Positions 54,782 to 62,996 of a DNA stretch of 64,000 nucleotides are shown piece by piece. A program made the position numbers and the translations under genes. The stretch is from Nodosilinea sp. E11 (lineage in GTDB: Bacteria; Cyanobacteriota; Cyanobacteriia; Phormidesmidales; Phormidesmidaceae), in the NCBI RefSeq assembly GCF_032813545.1, contig NZ_CP136520.1, positions 1,172,001 to 1,236,000 of the forward strand. The letters are read 5' to 3'. The notes under the pieces were generated by a model. That model ran no database searches and had not been told where the DNA came from. It worked only from the letters and a program-made list of their open reading frames with translations. Every line of letters begins with the position of its first letter. The stretch's first letter is position 1.

Positions 54782-55750
54782 ATGCATAAACCTAAATTTG
54801 AACCGGTGTCTTTTAGCTGGGTGGCGCTGCACCCGCAGCCTCGGGGAGTGATTCAGTTTATGGGAGGGGCGTTTTTTGGCTCGTTTCCCACCCTGAGCTA
54901 TCGCCACCTGTTGCAAGAATTGTACCGGGCGGGCTACACCGTGGTGGCGCTGCCCTTTCGATTTAGCTTTCGCCACTGGAGCATTGCCCTGAACCTGCTG
55001 GAGGAACAGCGACGGCTACGAAAGCTACTGCCGGGGCTGGCCGAGCAAGCCGGTTACGAGAGCGCCATCTATGAACAAGACGATCGCTACGCCTGGCTAG
55101 GCCACAGTCTAGGTTGCAAGTACATTGCCCTGCTTGAGCTGCTCTGCGGGGTGGAGTTAGCCCCAGACGATCGCACGCTAGACGCCGTGATTGGCCCTAA
55201 ACAGGCCCAGTGGCTGCGCGATCGCCTGGCGAATGTTCCCACAATTTGGAATCAGCCCAGCCAGCTGCTGGCCCCCGATATTAGCGATACCACCAGCGCC
55301 GTGCCCGTCAAAGCCCTGGCACACCTGCTCGATGCTCTGGGGTTGGGGGTACAACCGACGCGATCGCAGACCCTGGCCCTGATCGATCACAGCCGTCTGT
55401 TCAACCTGACAGCGATAATTTCCTTTGCCCAAGACACGGTGGCAGGCAGTATTCAAGACCCCTGCCCAGAGACCAGCGACGTGCGTTGGCTCTACCAGCA
55501 CCTACAATCTAAAGGGCTCATTCACCAAGAGCTGGCGGGCAAGCATTTGGAGCCTTTGGGGGTAAAGGTTGGCCCTTGGCTGGTTGATCTCAACCCGCTA
55601 GACAAATTTCTTAAGCCCGTAGGCCAGTGGCCTACGGGTGACCGGGTGCTAGAGAACTGGCATGGCCTGCAAACCAAGGAAATTGTCTTAGAGACAGCTC
55701 TTGCCCCTGCCCGCGAGCCCGAGGTAGTCGCCGCCTTAGTAGACCCCTAG
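54782..55750 (+). CDS. DUF1350 family protein (alpha/beta-hydrolase fold)
   Basis: This 322-residue protein has the nucleophile-elbow-like GHSLGCK (residues ~110-116) and FMGGAFFGSFPTLSYRHLLQ near the start. Both are typical of DUF1350, a family shared by cyanobacteria and chloroplasts. The elbow Ser supports hydrolase chemistry, but activity has not been assigned. The reading frame contains a palindromic 23-bp stretch (55616-55638). Its stop shares four bases (CTAG) with the stop of the converging CRP gene. Confidence 0.85.
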   Translation: MHKPKFEPVSFSWVALHPQPRGVIQFMGGAFFGSFPTLSYRHLLQELYRAGYTVVALPFRFSFRHWSIALNLLEEQRRLRKLLPGLAEQAGYESAIYEQDDRYAWLGHSLGCKYIALLELLCGVELAPDDRTLDAVIGPKQAQWLRDRLANVPTIWNQPSQLLAPDISDTTSAVPVKALAHLLDALGLGVQPTRSQTLALIDHSRLFNLTAIISFAQDTVAGSIQDPCPETSDVRWLYQHLQSKGLIHQELAGKHLEPLGVKVGPWLVDLNPLDKFLKPVGQWPTGDRVLENWHGLQTKEIVLETALAPAREPEVVAALVDP

Positions 55751-56433
55751 GGCCGAGCCAGGGGGGCGAGCAGCTGGTTGGCTGGAAACCGAGGGTCTAG
55801 CTGAAGCACCACCTGGCGCTGGTCGATGGTCAGCCACCCCTCGGATTTGAAGTCCTTGAGCAGCCGAGTGACGGTGACGCGGGTAGTCCCAATGGCCGCT
55901 GCCAGCTGGTGATGGGTTAACCGAATGGGAATGCGAATGCCGCTGGGTTCTACCTGGCCAAAATCTTTAGCTAGCAACAGCAAAAAGTGCTTCAGGCGAT
56001 CGGCCACCAGCCGCTTACCCGAGAGGGCCAGCCACGCCTCCGCCTGCTGCATCCGCAGGGTGACATTGCGAAACATGCCCGCCATCAGCACCGACGAACT
56101 CTCAATCTCAGCCATCGGTAGCGCCAGCACATCGACATCGGTAAGGGCGGTGGCCCAGTAGGGGTCAACGATAGTGAGCGGCAAGCCCAGGGGCATGGAG
56201 GGGCCAACTAAGCCCAGCAGGGTTTCGCTGCCGTCTTGTTGCAGGGTGAAGAGCTGCACGATGCCTCGACAAATCACCAAAATCTCGTTGTCTCGTAGGG
56301 GCAGCGGCCGGCCTGCTGCATAGGGCAAGAGCGCCCGTTCTCGATATAGCTGCTCTAGCAGTTGAATGAAGGTCTGGTGGCTGCGGGGGGCGATCGCCGC
56401 ATTGCGGGCCGTAGAGGTTGCGGTTACAGACAC
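55747..56433 (-). CDS. CRP/FNR family transcriptional regulator (NtcA-like)
   Basis: This 228-residue protein has an N-terminal cyclic-nucleotide-binding-like domain. The C-terminal helix-turn-helix LTHHQLAAAIGTTRVTVTRL is very close to the NtcA DNA-recognition helix (AEAIGSTRVTVTRLLG). The effector part is divergent from NtcA (it contains LSGKRLVADRLKHFLLLLAK), so it is a paralogue rather than NtcA. It starts at GTG 56433, and no ATG is available in the frame. Stops of this gene and DUF1350 overlap. Confidence 0.87.
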   Translation of the reverse strand: MSVTATSTARNAAIAPRSHQTFIQLLEQLYRERALLPYAAGRPLPLRDNEILVICRGIVQLFTLQQDGSETLLGLVGPSMPLGLPLTIVDPYWATALTDVDVLALPMAEIESSSVLMAGMFRNVTLRMQQAEAWLALSGKRLVADRLKHFLLLLAKDFGQVEPSGIRIPIRLTHHQLAAAIGTTRVTVTRLLKDFKSEGWLTIDQRQVVLQLDPRFPANQLLAPLARP

Positions 56434-56720
56434 TAAAGTACCTAGAGTGCTTCTGGGTAGGTTGCCAGCCTTGGCTAAAGGCTCAAACCATCAACGACAC
56501 CCTAGAGAACTACAGCTAGCCTGTTTTCAAGCCCTAAGCCTGCTAGATGCTGATGAAGCTAAGCCTGCGATCGATAACCTACCCAGCCCCATCTTCAACG
56601 GCCTAAATTAAGGAATTCCCCAGGTTAAGTTAAGCCCAGGGAAATGGTTCGTTAACGTTTGTGATCTACCGCACTAATTAGTCTCTATCTGGCAATCTGC
56701 AATACCTTTTGCAGCAGGCC

Positions 56721-58133
56721 CTAGGCGATCGGTAGGTACTCACGCACATCGGTGACCTGGCCCGCCACCGCCGCCGCCGCCACCATAGCCGGGCTCATCA
56801 GCAGGGTACGCCCCGAGGCCGACCCCTGCCGCCCCTTAAAGTTGCGATTCGATGACGAGGCACTGATCTGCCGCCCCTGAAGCTTGTCGGGGTTCATGGC
56901 CAAACACATTGAGCAGCCCGCCTCTCGCCACTCAAAGCCAGCAGCGGTGAAGATTTGGTCGAGGCCTTCGGCTTCAGCCTGCTGTTTCACCCGTTCAGAC
57001 CCAGGCACCACAAACGCTTTTACCCCTTCGGCCACGGTACGGCCCTGGGCCACTTTGGCCGCCTCTCGCAGGTCGCTAATGCGTCCATTGGTGCAGCTAC
57101 CGATAAAACATACGTCAATAGCAGTGCCCTTCAGGCTTTGGCCAGGGGCAAAATCCATATAGGCGAAGGCGTCTTGGGCCAATACTTGCTCTTCGTCGGG
57201 CAGGCTGTCGGGGGTCGGCAAGGTTTCGTTGATGGCGATTCCCTGGCCGGGGGTAATGCCCCAGGTCACCGTAGGGGCAATGGCAGCGGCGTCAAACACC
57301 ACTACGTCGTCGTACTCGGCGTCGGTGTCGCTGCGTAGGGTATCCCACCAGGTCACAGCTTGGTCCCAGGCCTCGCCTTTGGGGGCAAAGTCGCGTCCGT
57401 TTAAGTAGTCGTAGGTGGTTTGATCGGGGTTGACGTAGCCGCAGCGGGCTCCCCCTTCGATCGCCATATTGCAGAGGGTCATGCGCTCTTCCATCGACAT
57501 GGCTTCGATCGCAGTGCCGGCATACTCGTAGGCATAGCCCACGCCGCCTTTGACCCCCAGCTTGCGAATAATGTGCAGCACCACGTCTTTGGCATAGACT
57601 CCGGCGGGCAGAGCGCCATTGACCTCAATGCGGCGCACCTTGAGCTTGCCGAGGGCCAGGGTTTGAGAGGCTAGCACATCGCGCACCTGGCTGGTGCCAA
57701 TGCCAAAGGCGATCGCCCCAAAGGCTCCATGGGTAGAGGTGTGGCTATCCCCACAGGCAATGGTCATGCCCGGCTGGGTCAGCCCTTGCTCTGGCGCAAT
57801 CACGTGCACAATGCCCTGACTGCCCGAGCCAATGTTGTAGAACCGAATGCCATGCGCTTGGCAATTTTGCTCCAGCGCTTGCATCATGGCTTCGGCCAAG
57901 GGGTCAGCAAAGGGGCGGGCCTGGCTCTCGGTAGGCACAATGTGATCGACAGTGGCTACCGTGCGATCTGGGTACATGACCGTCAGCTGGCGCTCGCGCA
58001 CCATGGCAAAGGCTTGAGGACTGGTGACTTCATGCACCAGGTGCAACCCAATGAATAGCTGGGTCTGCCCCGAAGGTAGCGTACCTACGGTGTGTAGATC
58101 CCAAACTTTGTCGAACAGCGTACCCTTACTCAT
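56721..58133 (-). CDS. leuC: 3-isopropylmalate dehydratase large subunit
   Basis: This 470-residue aconitase-family enzyme has Fe-S cysteines in [13 protein letters not shown] and [13 protein letters not shown]. Substrate-binding segments include [16 protein letters not shown]. Together with LeuD it isomerises 2- to 3-isopropylmalate in leucine synthesis. leuD is not adjacent. ATG 58133 gives [17 protein letters not shown], the family start. The earlier frame to 58172 is not homologous. Confidence 0.96.
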   Translation of the reverse strand: MSKGTLFDKVWDLHTVGTLPSGQTQLFIGLHLVHEVTSPQAFAMVRERQLTVMYPDRTVATVDHIVPTESQARPFADPLAEAMMQALEQNCQAHGIRFYNIGSGSQGIVHVIAPEQGLTQPGMTIACGDSHTSTHGAFGAIAFGIGTSQVRDVLASQTLALGKLKVRRIEVNGALPAGVYAKDVVLHIIRKLGVKGGVGYAYEYAGTAIEAMSMEERMTLCNMAIEGGARCGYVNPDQTTYDYLNGRDFAPKGEAWDQAVTWWDTLRSDTDAEYDDVVVFDAAAIAPTVTWGITPGQGIAINETLPTPDSLPDEEQVLAQDAFAYMDFAPGQSLKGTAIDVCFIGSCTNGRISDLREAAKVAQGRTVAEGVKAFVVPGSERVKQQAEAEGLDQIFTAAGFEWREAGCSMCLAMNPDKLQGRQISASSSNRNFKGRQGSASGRTLLMSPAMVAAAAVAGQVTDVREYLPIA

Positions 58134-58431
58134 GGCAGACCTGTAGGCAATATGCAGTAGTGATGAAAACAATGGCGAATGCGTTGCCAGTGTTTTATCT
58201 TAGCCCAAAGCCTCTACCCCATTGCTTTATCCCTACCTCCAAAGGCCGAGGCTGCAACTGTACCCAGCGGTGCTTGCTGTCCCTTTATCGATTCTTTACC
58301 ATCTGCTGGTAGGTTTCGACATGGTGTTTCCACATGGTGTGGTTTCAGCCTTGGGTAAACGCCGCAGGCTCTGACTAAAACCATGCCCTCCAACGAGGAA
58401 CCAACCAATTTAATTCACCAGGAGATAGATC

Positions 58432-58767
58432 ATGGGTTTTCTAGGCAAATTGTTTGGCAAAAAAGAAGAGGAGAAAGCTAAGTCCTCCCCCAAAGTCAAC
58501 GTCAGGCAAGCCGCTACTACCGCTAAGGTCGACGCAGCTAAGGTCGGTATCGACGGTCAGTTCGACGAGAGCGGCTTGGCAAAGCGGGTGGCACTGGCCT
58601 TTGACCAGGCGGGGCTGTCTGACAATGTGGGCCTTTGGGTGGCCCAAACTGGCTCCACCGTGGTGCTGAAATATAACCCCGATGCCCAGGGCGTGCTAGA
58701 GCAAGCCAAGAAAATTGCGATGACTGTAGACGGAGCTACCGCCGTTAATGCCCAGCCTAACGCTTAA
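58432..58767 (+). CDS. Small BON-like domain protein
   Basis: This 111-residue protein has a basic/acidic N terminus (FLGKLFGKKEEEKA). A compact alpha/beta domain then runs FDESGLAKRVALAFDQAG and VLEQAKKIAMTVDGATAVNA, with the Gly/Val pattern of BON (osmotic and nodulation) domains. BON proteins bind phospholipid surfaces. There is no signal peptide or transmembrane helix. The ATG at 58432 has AGGAGA nine bases upstream. A very strong terminator follows. Confidence 0.65.
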   Translation: MGFLGKLFGKKEEEKAKSSPKVNVRQAATTAKVDAAKVGIDGQFDESGLAKRVALAFDQAGLSDNVGLWVAQTGSTVVLKYNPDAQGVLEQAKKIAMTVDGATAVNAQPNA

Positions 58768-58837
58768 GGTTGAGCCTGCCCCCTTGTCCCTTCTGACCTA
58801 AGACGGGAGTTAGCTAGGGTGAAACCCCTTCTATTAG

Positions 58838-58874
58838 CGCCAAGCCCCCAGGTCCTAAGGGGGCTTGGCGTTTT
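58838..58874 (+). terminator. Intrinsic terminator after BON-like gene
   Basis: Perfect 12-bp arms (CGCCAAGCCCCC and GGGGGCTTGGCG, 9-base loop) are followed by TTTT, 70 bases after the stop. This is the strongest plus-strand terminator in the window. Confidence 0.9.
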
Positions 58875-58918
58875 GATGATTAAAATTTTTAAGAAAACAG
58901 CTAACCTGACTGACTCCA

Positions 58919-58958
58919 AACCCTGTAGGGGCGTAGCATGCTACACCCCTACAGGGTT
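58919..58958. repeat. 40-bp near-perfect palindrome (REP/MITE-like)
   Basis: The arms AACCCTGTAGGGGCGTAGCA and TGCTACACCCCTACAGGGTT are complementary except for one mismatch, with no loop. The core TGTAGGGGCGT recurs once more near 54642 (with different flank), so it is likely a dispersed repeat. It also lies just past the BON terminator and upstream of mnmH's end. Confidence 0.6.
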
Positions 58959-59038
58959 CCTGGTTTTGAAGCGGGGTTTTTCCAACTCGGATTTCGTCTG
59001 ACTCTCCGTTTTTCTGGAAATGTTTTAACTAACTTAAT

Positions 59039-60115
59039 TTAGCCAGACTGGCTACAGCTATAGGGTTTAGTCCCAGCAGCAGTATTCAGTTGAGGGGCTT
59101 GGTCAAGCTGTACCTGTTCTAGTAAGCGACAGGCGCTGGCCACCGGAGAAAGACCGCTGATATCTACCTGAGGAATGCTCTTGGGGTGACGCTCTAGGTC
59201 ATGGCGGTAAGCGCGATCGTAGTAGTCGAGAATGATGGTGCAGGCCCCTCGCAAGTTGCCCGATCGAATATGCTGAATCGCCGCTTGGGTGCGATCGCCC
59301 CCTAACCGCTTACGAATACGTTCTGTCGCGGCTACCAAGCTATCTGGGGAAGCAGCCCCGTAGATGTCTACCAACAGATCAAGGCGTTCATCGAGCGATC
59401 GCACCACCTCCACCGCCGGAGCCGCCTCCATTTGCTCAAACAGTTCCTGGGGAATGCGGCAGGTGCCCACCCGACGGCTTTCTGCCTCTAGCCAGATCGG
59501 ACGGTGGTGGGCAAAGGCTGCCCACTGCGCCGCCAGCAAGTTTTCGTAATGCTCTGTAGAGGGCTGTGGGGGCAGCAATAAGGCCCCAAAGCTGCTGCCT
59601 CGGTGGTTAGCCAGCGCTTCAAGATCGAGTACGGATTCGCCTAGAGCAGCTAGCTCCTGCAAAATGAGGGTCTTGCCACTGCCGGTCATACCCCCTAGCA
59701 CCACAATCGGTTTCGCGATCGCCAAGGTTTCGCGCACCCAGCGCCGGTAAGATTTGTACCCTCCAGCCAAGCTCTGTACCGTAAACCCGGCCAGTTCTAA
59801 AATCCAGCCGATGCCGCCACTGCGCATACCCCCGCGCCAGCAATGCACTCGCAATTGGCGATCGGGAGCCAGCGACTTCGCTAGGCGGACAAACTCGCCG
59901 CACTTAGGTCCAGCCAGGTCAAACCCCAGCTCCACGGCAGCTTCGCGCCCCACTTGCTTATAGCAGGTGCCCACCTGTGCCCGTTCTGAATCGGTAAAGA
60001 GAGGAAAACTGACTGCGCCAGGAATATGGCCCTGGGCATATTCTCCAGGGCTACGCACGTCAAGAATTGGGCCTGAGCCTTGCAAAAAATCGTCAATGCT
60101 GAGGGGCGTTGGCAT
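59039..60115 (-). CDS. mnmH: tRNA 2-selenouridine synthase MnmH (SelU)
   Basis: This 358-residue protein has an N-terminal rhodanese domain with catalytic C92 in RVHCWRGGMRSGG and a P-loop domain, GGMTGSGKT (141-149). In E. coli MnmH geranylates and then selenates 2-thiouridine at the tRNA wobble base. Cyanobacterial copies are often kept without a visible selenium pathway. ATG 60115 starts with the rhodanese fold. Two exact 10-bp repeats lie upstream (60171-60190). There is no adjacent selD. Confidence 0.93.
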   Translation of the reverse strand: MPTPLSIDDFLQGSGPILDVRSPGEYAQGHIPGAVSFPLFTDSERAQVGTCYKQVGREAAVELGFDLAGPKCGEFVRLAKSLAPDRQLRVHCWRGGMRSGGIGWILELAGFTVQSLAGGYKSYRRWVRETLAIAKPIVVLGGMTGSGKTLILQELAALGESVLDLEALANHRGSSFGALLLPPQPSTEHYENLLAAQWAAFAHHRPIWLEAESRRVGTCRIPQELFEQMEAAPAVEVVRSLDERLDLLVDIYGAASPDSLVAATERIRKRLGGDRTQAAIQHIRSGNLRGACTIILDYYDRAYRHDLERHPKSIPQVDISGLSPVASACRLLEQVQLDQAPQLNTAAGTKPYSCSQSG

Positions 60116-60170
60116 GGGCAGACAGGCAAAACTCCCAGAGGTGGCTAGGCCAGGGCGGGTAAAACCAGCC

Positions 60171-60190
60171 TAAGTCTTTATAAGTCTTTA
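60171..60190. repeat. Exact 10-bp tandem repeat upstream of mnmH
   Basis: The unit TAAGTCTTTA is duplicated with no spacer at 60171-60180 and 60181-60190, 56-75 bases upstream of the mnmH start. It may be a regulator-binding direct repeat or chance. Confidence 0.6.
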
Positions 60191-60330
60191 GTGTAATGGG
60201 GTTTAGCCTAGTGGAGGTTGAGACAACAGGCTGGAGCGGCGCATAAGCTGGGGCAGATACCACCTACTCCCGTTGCGATCGCCCCTCAAATGCGCGTTGC
60301 CAGACCGTGATCCAGCGCCGTGCATTGGGT

Positions 60331-60795
60331 TCATGCGTCTAGCACCTCATACTCCCGTTGCTCGCCCCGGCGGTAGAGGCGAGTCTTCACCTTGGGGTAG
60401 TCACAGATATCAAAATCCAGCCGCAGGCCGCCGACCAGGTAAACTAGATCTTCCTCAAACGGATTGCTCAGACTGTGGGCTAGGCCACCAGCCGCAAAGC
60501 CCATAAAATCGCCGGGGCCAACCTCAACCGTGCTTTCACCGATTTCTGCCACTCCCCGACCCGAGAGAATGTACAAAAACTCTTCTTCGGCTTGGTGGCG
60601 GTGGTACTGGGTAGAGTCATGTCCTGGTTCTATCCGTACTCGGTGAATACCGAGGTGCTGGAATCCTACTGCGTCGCCCAAAGCTTTGCTGTGGCGGATT
60701 GCCCTAGGATTGAGAGGATGGACAACGATCGCTTCGGGCAAGGCTGCGATCGCGCTGTCTGTCAACAACGGCCCAGGTGTTTGTGAGCTAGTCAT
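60331..60795 (-). CDS. Cupin domain protein
   Basis: This 154-residue single-cupin protein has the two cupin motifs STQYHRHQAEEEFLYILSGR (His, His, Glu ligands) and DFMGFAAGGLAHSLSN (late His). It therefore likely binds a metal and acts as an isomerase or dioxygenase-like enzyme or a ligand sensor. The fold alone does not give the substrate. I take ATG 60795, since the earlier TTG (60801) adds two residues. Confidence 0.85.
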   Translation of the reverse strand: MTSSQTPGPLLTDSAIAALPEAIVVHPLNPRAIRHSKALGDAVGFQHLGIHRVRIEPGHDSTQYHRHQAEEEFLYILSGRGVAEIGESTVEVGPGDFMGFAAGGLAHSLSNPFEEDLVYLVGGLRLDFDICDYPKVKTRLYRRGEQREYEVLDA

Positions 60796-60863
60796 AGGCA
60801 ATCCATAGAACTTAAGGTTTTTTGCAGCTATCCGGGAGTTAGAGGGGTTAGGGTAAACACATC

Positions 60864-62621
60864 ATGAAGTCTACACTTGCACAACTTACCGCCCGGTTTG
60901 ACCAGGCCCTCGTCGCTGCCTTTGGCGAAGAGTTAGCGGGCACTGACCCTATGCTAGTGCCCACCAGCAACCCCAAGTTTGGCGATTACCAGGCCAACTT
61001 AGCCATGTCGCTGGCCAAGCCGTTGAAGGGAAATCCCAGGGCGATCGCTGCTCAAATCGTCGAAAAACTTGACCTCAGCGACTTCTGTGAGCCTCCCGAA
61101 ATCGCCGGCCCCGGCTTCATCAACCTGCGCTTTAAAACCGCGTATTTAGAAGATCAGCTGCGAGCCATCCAAGCCGATCCGCGCCTAGGGGTCGCCCTCG
61201 CCGAACAGCCCCAACGGGTGATTGTCGATTTCTCTAGCCCTAACATTGCCAAAGAAATGCACGTGGGCCACCTACGCTCTACCATCATTGGCGACTCCAT
61301 CGCTCGGGTGCAGGAGTTCATGGGCCACAACGTGCTACGCCTCAACCACGTGGGTGACTGGGGCACCCAGTTTGGCATGCTGATTACCCATCTCACAGAA
61401 GCCTGTCCTGAGGCCCTAGAAACTGGCTCTAGGGTCGATATTGGTGACCTGGTCGCTTTCTACAAACAGGCTAAGCAACGCTTCGATGTAGACGATAACT
61501 TCAAAGCCCGCTCCCGAGAGGCTGTGGTCGATTTGCAATCGGGTAAAGATATTGCCACTAAAGCTTGGAAAGCTCTCTGTGAGCAGTCTCGTCAAGCCTT
61601 CCAAAAGCTCTACGATCGCCTCGATATTACTATCCAAGAGCGGGGCGAATCCTTCTACAACCCCCTGCTGGCCAACGTCGTCAATGACTTAGAGAGCCAA
61701 GGGCTCTTGGTCGAAGACCAGGGGGCCAAAGTAGTCTTTGTCGATGGCTTTACCAACAAAGACGGCGATCCCCTACCGCTGATCATTCAAAAAACCGACG
61801 GCGGCTATAACTACGCCACCACTGACCTGGCCGCCATTCGCTATCGCACCCAGCAGGACAGGGCTGAGCGCGTGCTCTACGTGGTAGACGCGGGCCAAGG
61901 TAACCACTTTGCCCAGGTATTTCAGGTAGCTGCCAAAGCTGGGTGGATTCCTGACGGAGTAGAGCTCACCCATGTGCCCTTTGGCGTGGTGCAGGGGGAA
62001 GACGGCAAAAAGTTTAAGACCCGCGCCGGCGATACGGTAAAACTCAAAGATTTGCTAGATGAAGCGGTCAGTCGCGCCCGCACCGACCTAGAAGCCCGCA
62101 TTCAAACCGAATCACGACAAGAAACCGAGACCTTTATTCAAGACGTGGCCGAAGCCGTCGGCATCGGTGCCGTCAAGTATGCCGACCTCAGCCAAAATCG
62201 CACCAGCAACTACATCTTTAGCTTCGACAAAATGCTGGCGCTGACGGGCAACACGGCCCCCTATATGCTCTATGCCTACGTACGAGTGCAGGGCATTGGC
62301 CGCAAGGGTGAGATTGATTTAGACAACTTGCCCACCGACGCCCGCATCCATCTCGAAGACGACAGTGAGTTTGCCCTGGCCCGCCACCTGCTCCAGCTCG
62401 ACGAAGTGCTCGGGGAGGTAGCACAAGAGCTCTACCCCAACCGCCTCTGCCAGTACCTGTTTGAGCTAAGCCAAAAGTTCAATCAGTTCTACGATCGCTG
62501 TGCCGTGCTTCAGGCCGCTGAACCTCAGCGTACCTCACGACTACTGCTATGCGATCTGACCGCTAAAACGCTTAAGTTGGGTCTTTCCCTCCTCGGCATT
62601 CGTGTCTTGGAACGTATGTAG
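60864..62621 (+). CDS. argS: Arginyl-tRNA synthetase
   Basis: This 585-residue class I synthetase has the HIGH-like HVGHLRST with upstream SPNIAKEM, as in ArgRS, and the KMSKS equivalent [14 protein letters not shown]. It has an N-terminal add-1 domain and an anticodon-binding C-terminal DALR domain ([19 protein letters not shown]). It charges tRNA-Arg. The ATG at 60864 gives the full-length form. The cupin gene is divergent, 68 bp apart. Confidence 0.97.
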   Translation: MKSTLAQLTARFDQALVAAFGEELAGTDPMLVPTSNPKFGDYQANLAMSLAKPLKGNPRAIAAQIVEKLDLSDFCEPPEIAGPGFINLRFKTAYLEDQLRAIQADPRLGVALAEQPQRVIVDFSSPNIAKEMHVGHLRSTIIGDSIARVQEFMGHNVLRLNHVGDWGTQFGMLITHLTEACPEALETGSRVDIGDLVAFYKQAKQRFDVDDNFKARSREAVVDLQSGKDIATKAWKALCEQSRQAFQKLYDRLDITIQERGESFYNPLLANVVNDLESQGLLVEDQGAKVVFVDGFTNKDGDPLPLIIQKTDGGYNYATTDLAAIRYRTQQDRAERVLYVVDAGQGNHFAQVFQVAAKAGWIPDGVELTHVPFGVVQGEDGKKFKTRAGDTVKLKDLLDEAVSRARTDLEARIQTESRQETETFIQDVAEAVGIGAVKYADLSQNRTSNYIFSFDKMLALTGNTAPYMLYAYVRVQGIGRKGEIDLDNLPTDARIHLEDDSEFALARHLLQLDEVLGEVAQELYPNRLCQYLFELSQKFNQFYDRCAVLQAAEPQRTSRLLLCDLTAKTLKLGLSLLGIRVLERM

Positions 62622-62996
62622 CCTGTGTGTCACGACTAAATCAGTCTAAAGAGAGACGTTATTCGACTTAAACCATGTTTTGCTCAAGATAAGTGCCTAA
62701 TAGTGGCAAGGCTGTAAAATTTACAAGCCTATTTGATCGGGTGTGCTTCTATAGCTAGAACTGAGTTTTTCAATCCTACAGCTAGTAGTTTTTCTTTCTA
62801 CAAAAAGTGCTCAAAGTCCTATTTTTGCAGGACTTTACACTATCTTGAGGATTTATTTAAAGCTTCATTCCCAGAAATAATGAAATACCAAAAAGCTGGT
62901 AACTCCTGATACTCTTCTTGTTGAAAGGAATCGCTTTTTGGGAATGCTAGCGTTGCATCTAGAATCAGTTATTTAGTCTAGAGTTGAACGATCACC
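62622..62996. other. Intergenic region downstream of argS
   Basis: These 375 bp are AT-rich. A perfect 8-bp inverted repeat, AAAGTCCT (62813-62820) and AGGACTTT (62829-62836), has an 8-base loop but no following T-run. The segment just before 62997 should hold the promoter of the next gene. No other gene is seen. Confidence 0.5.
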
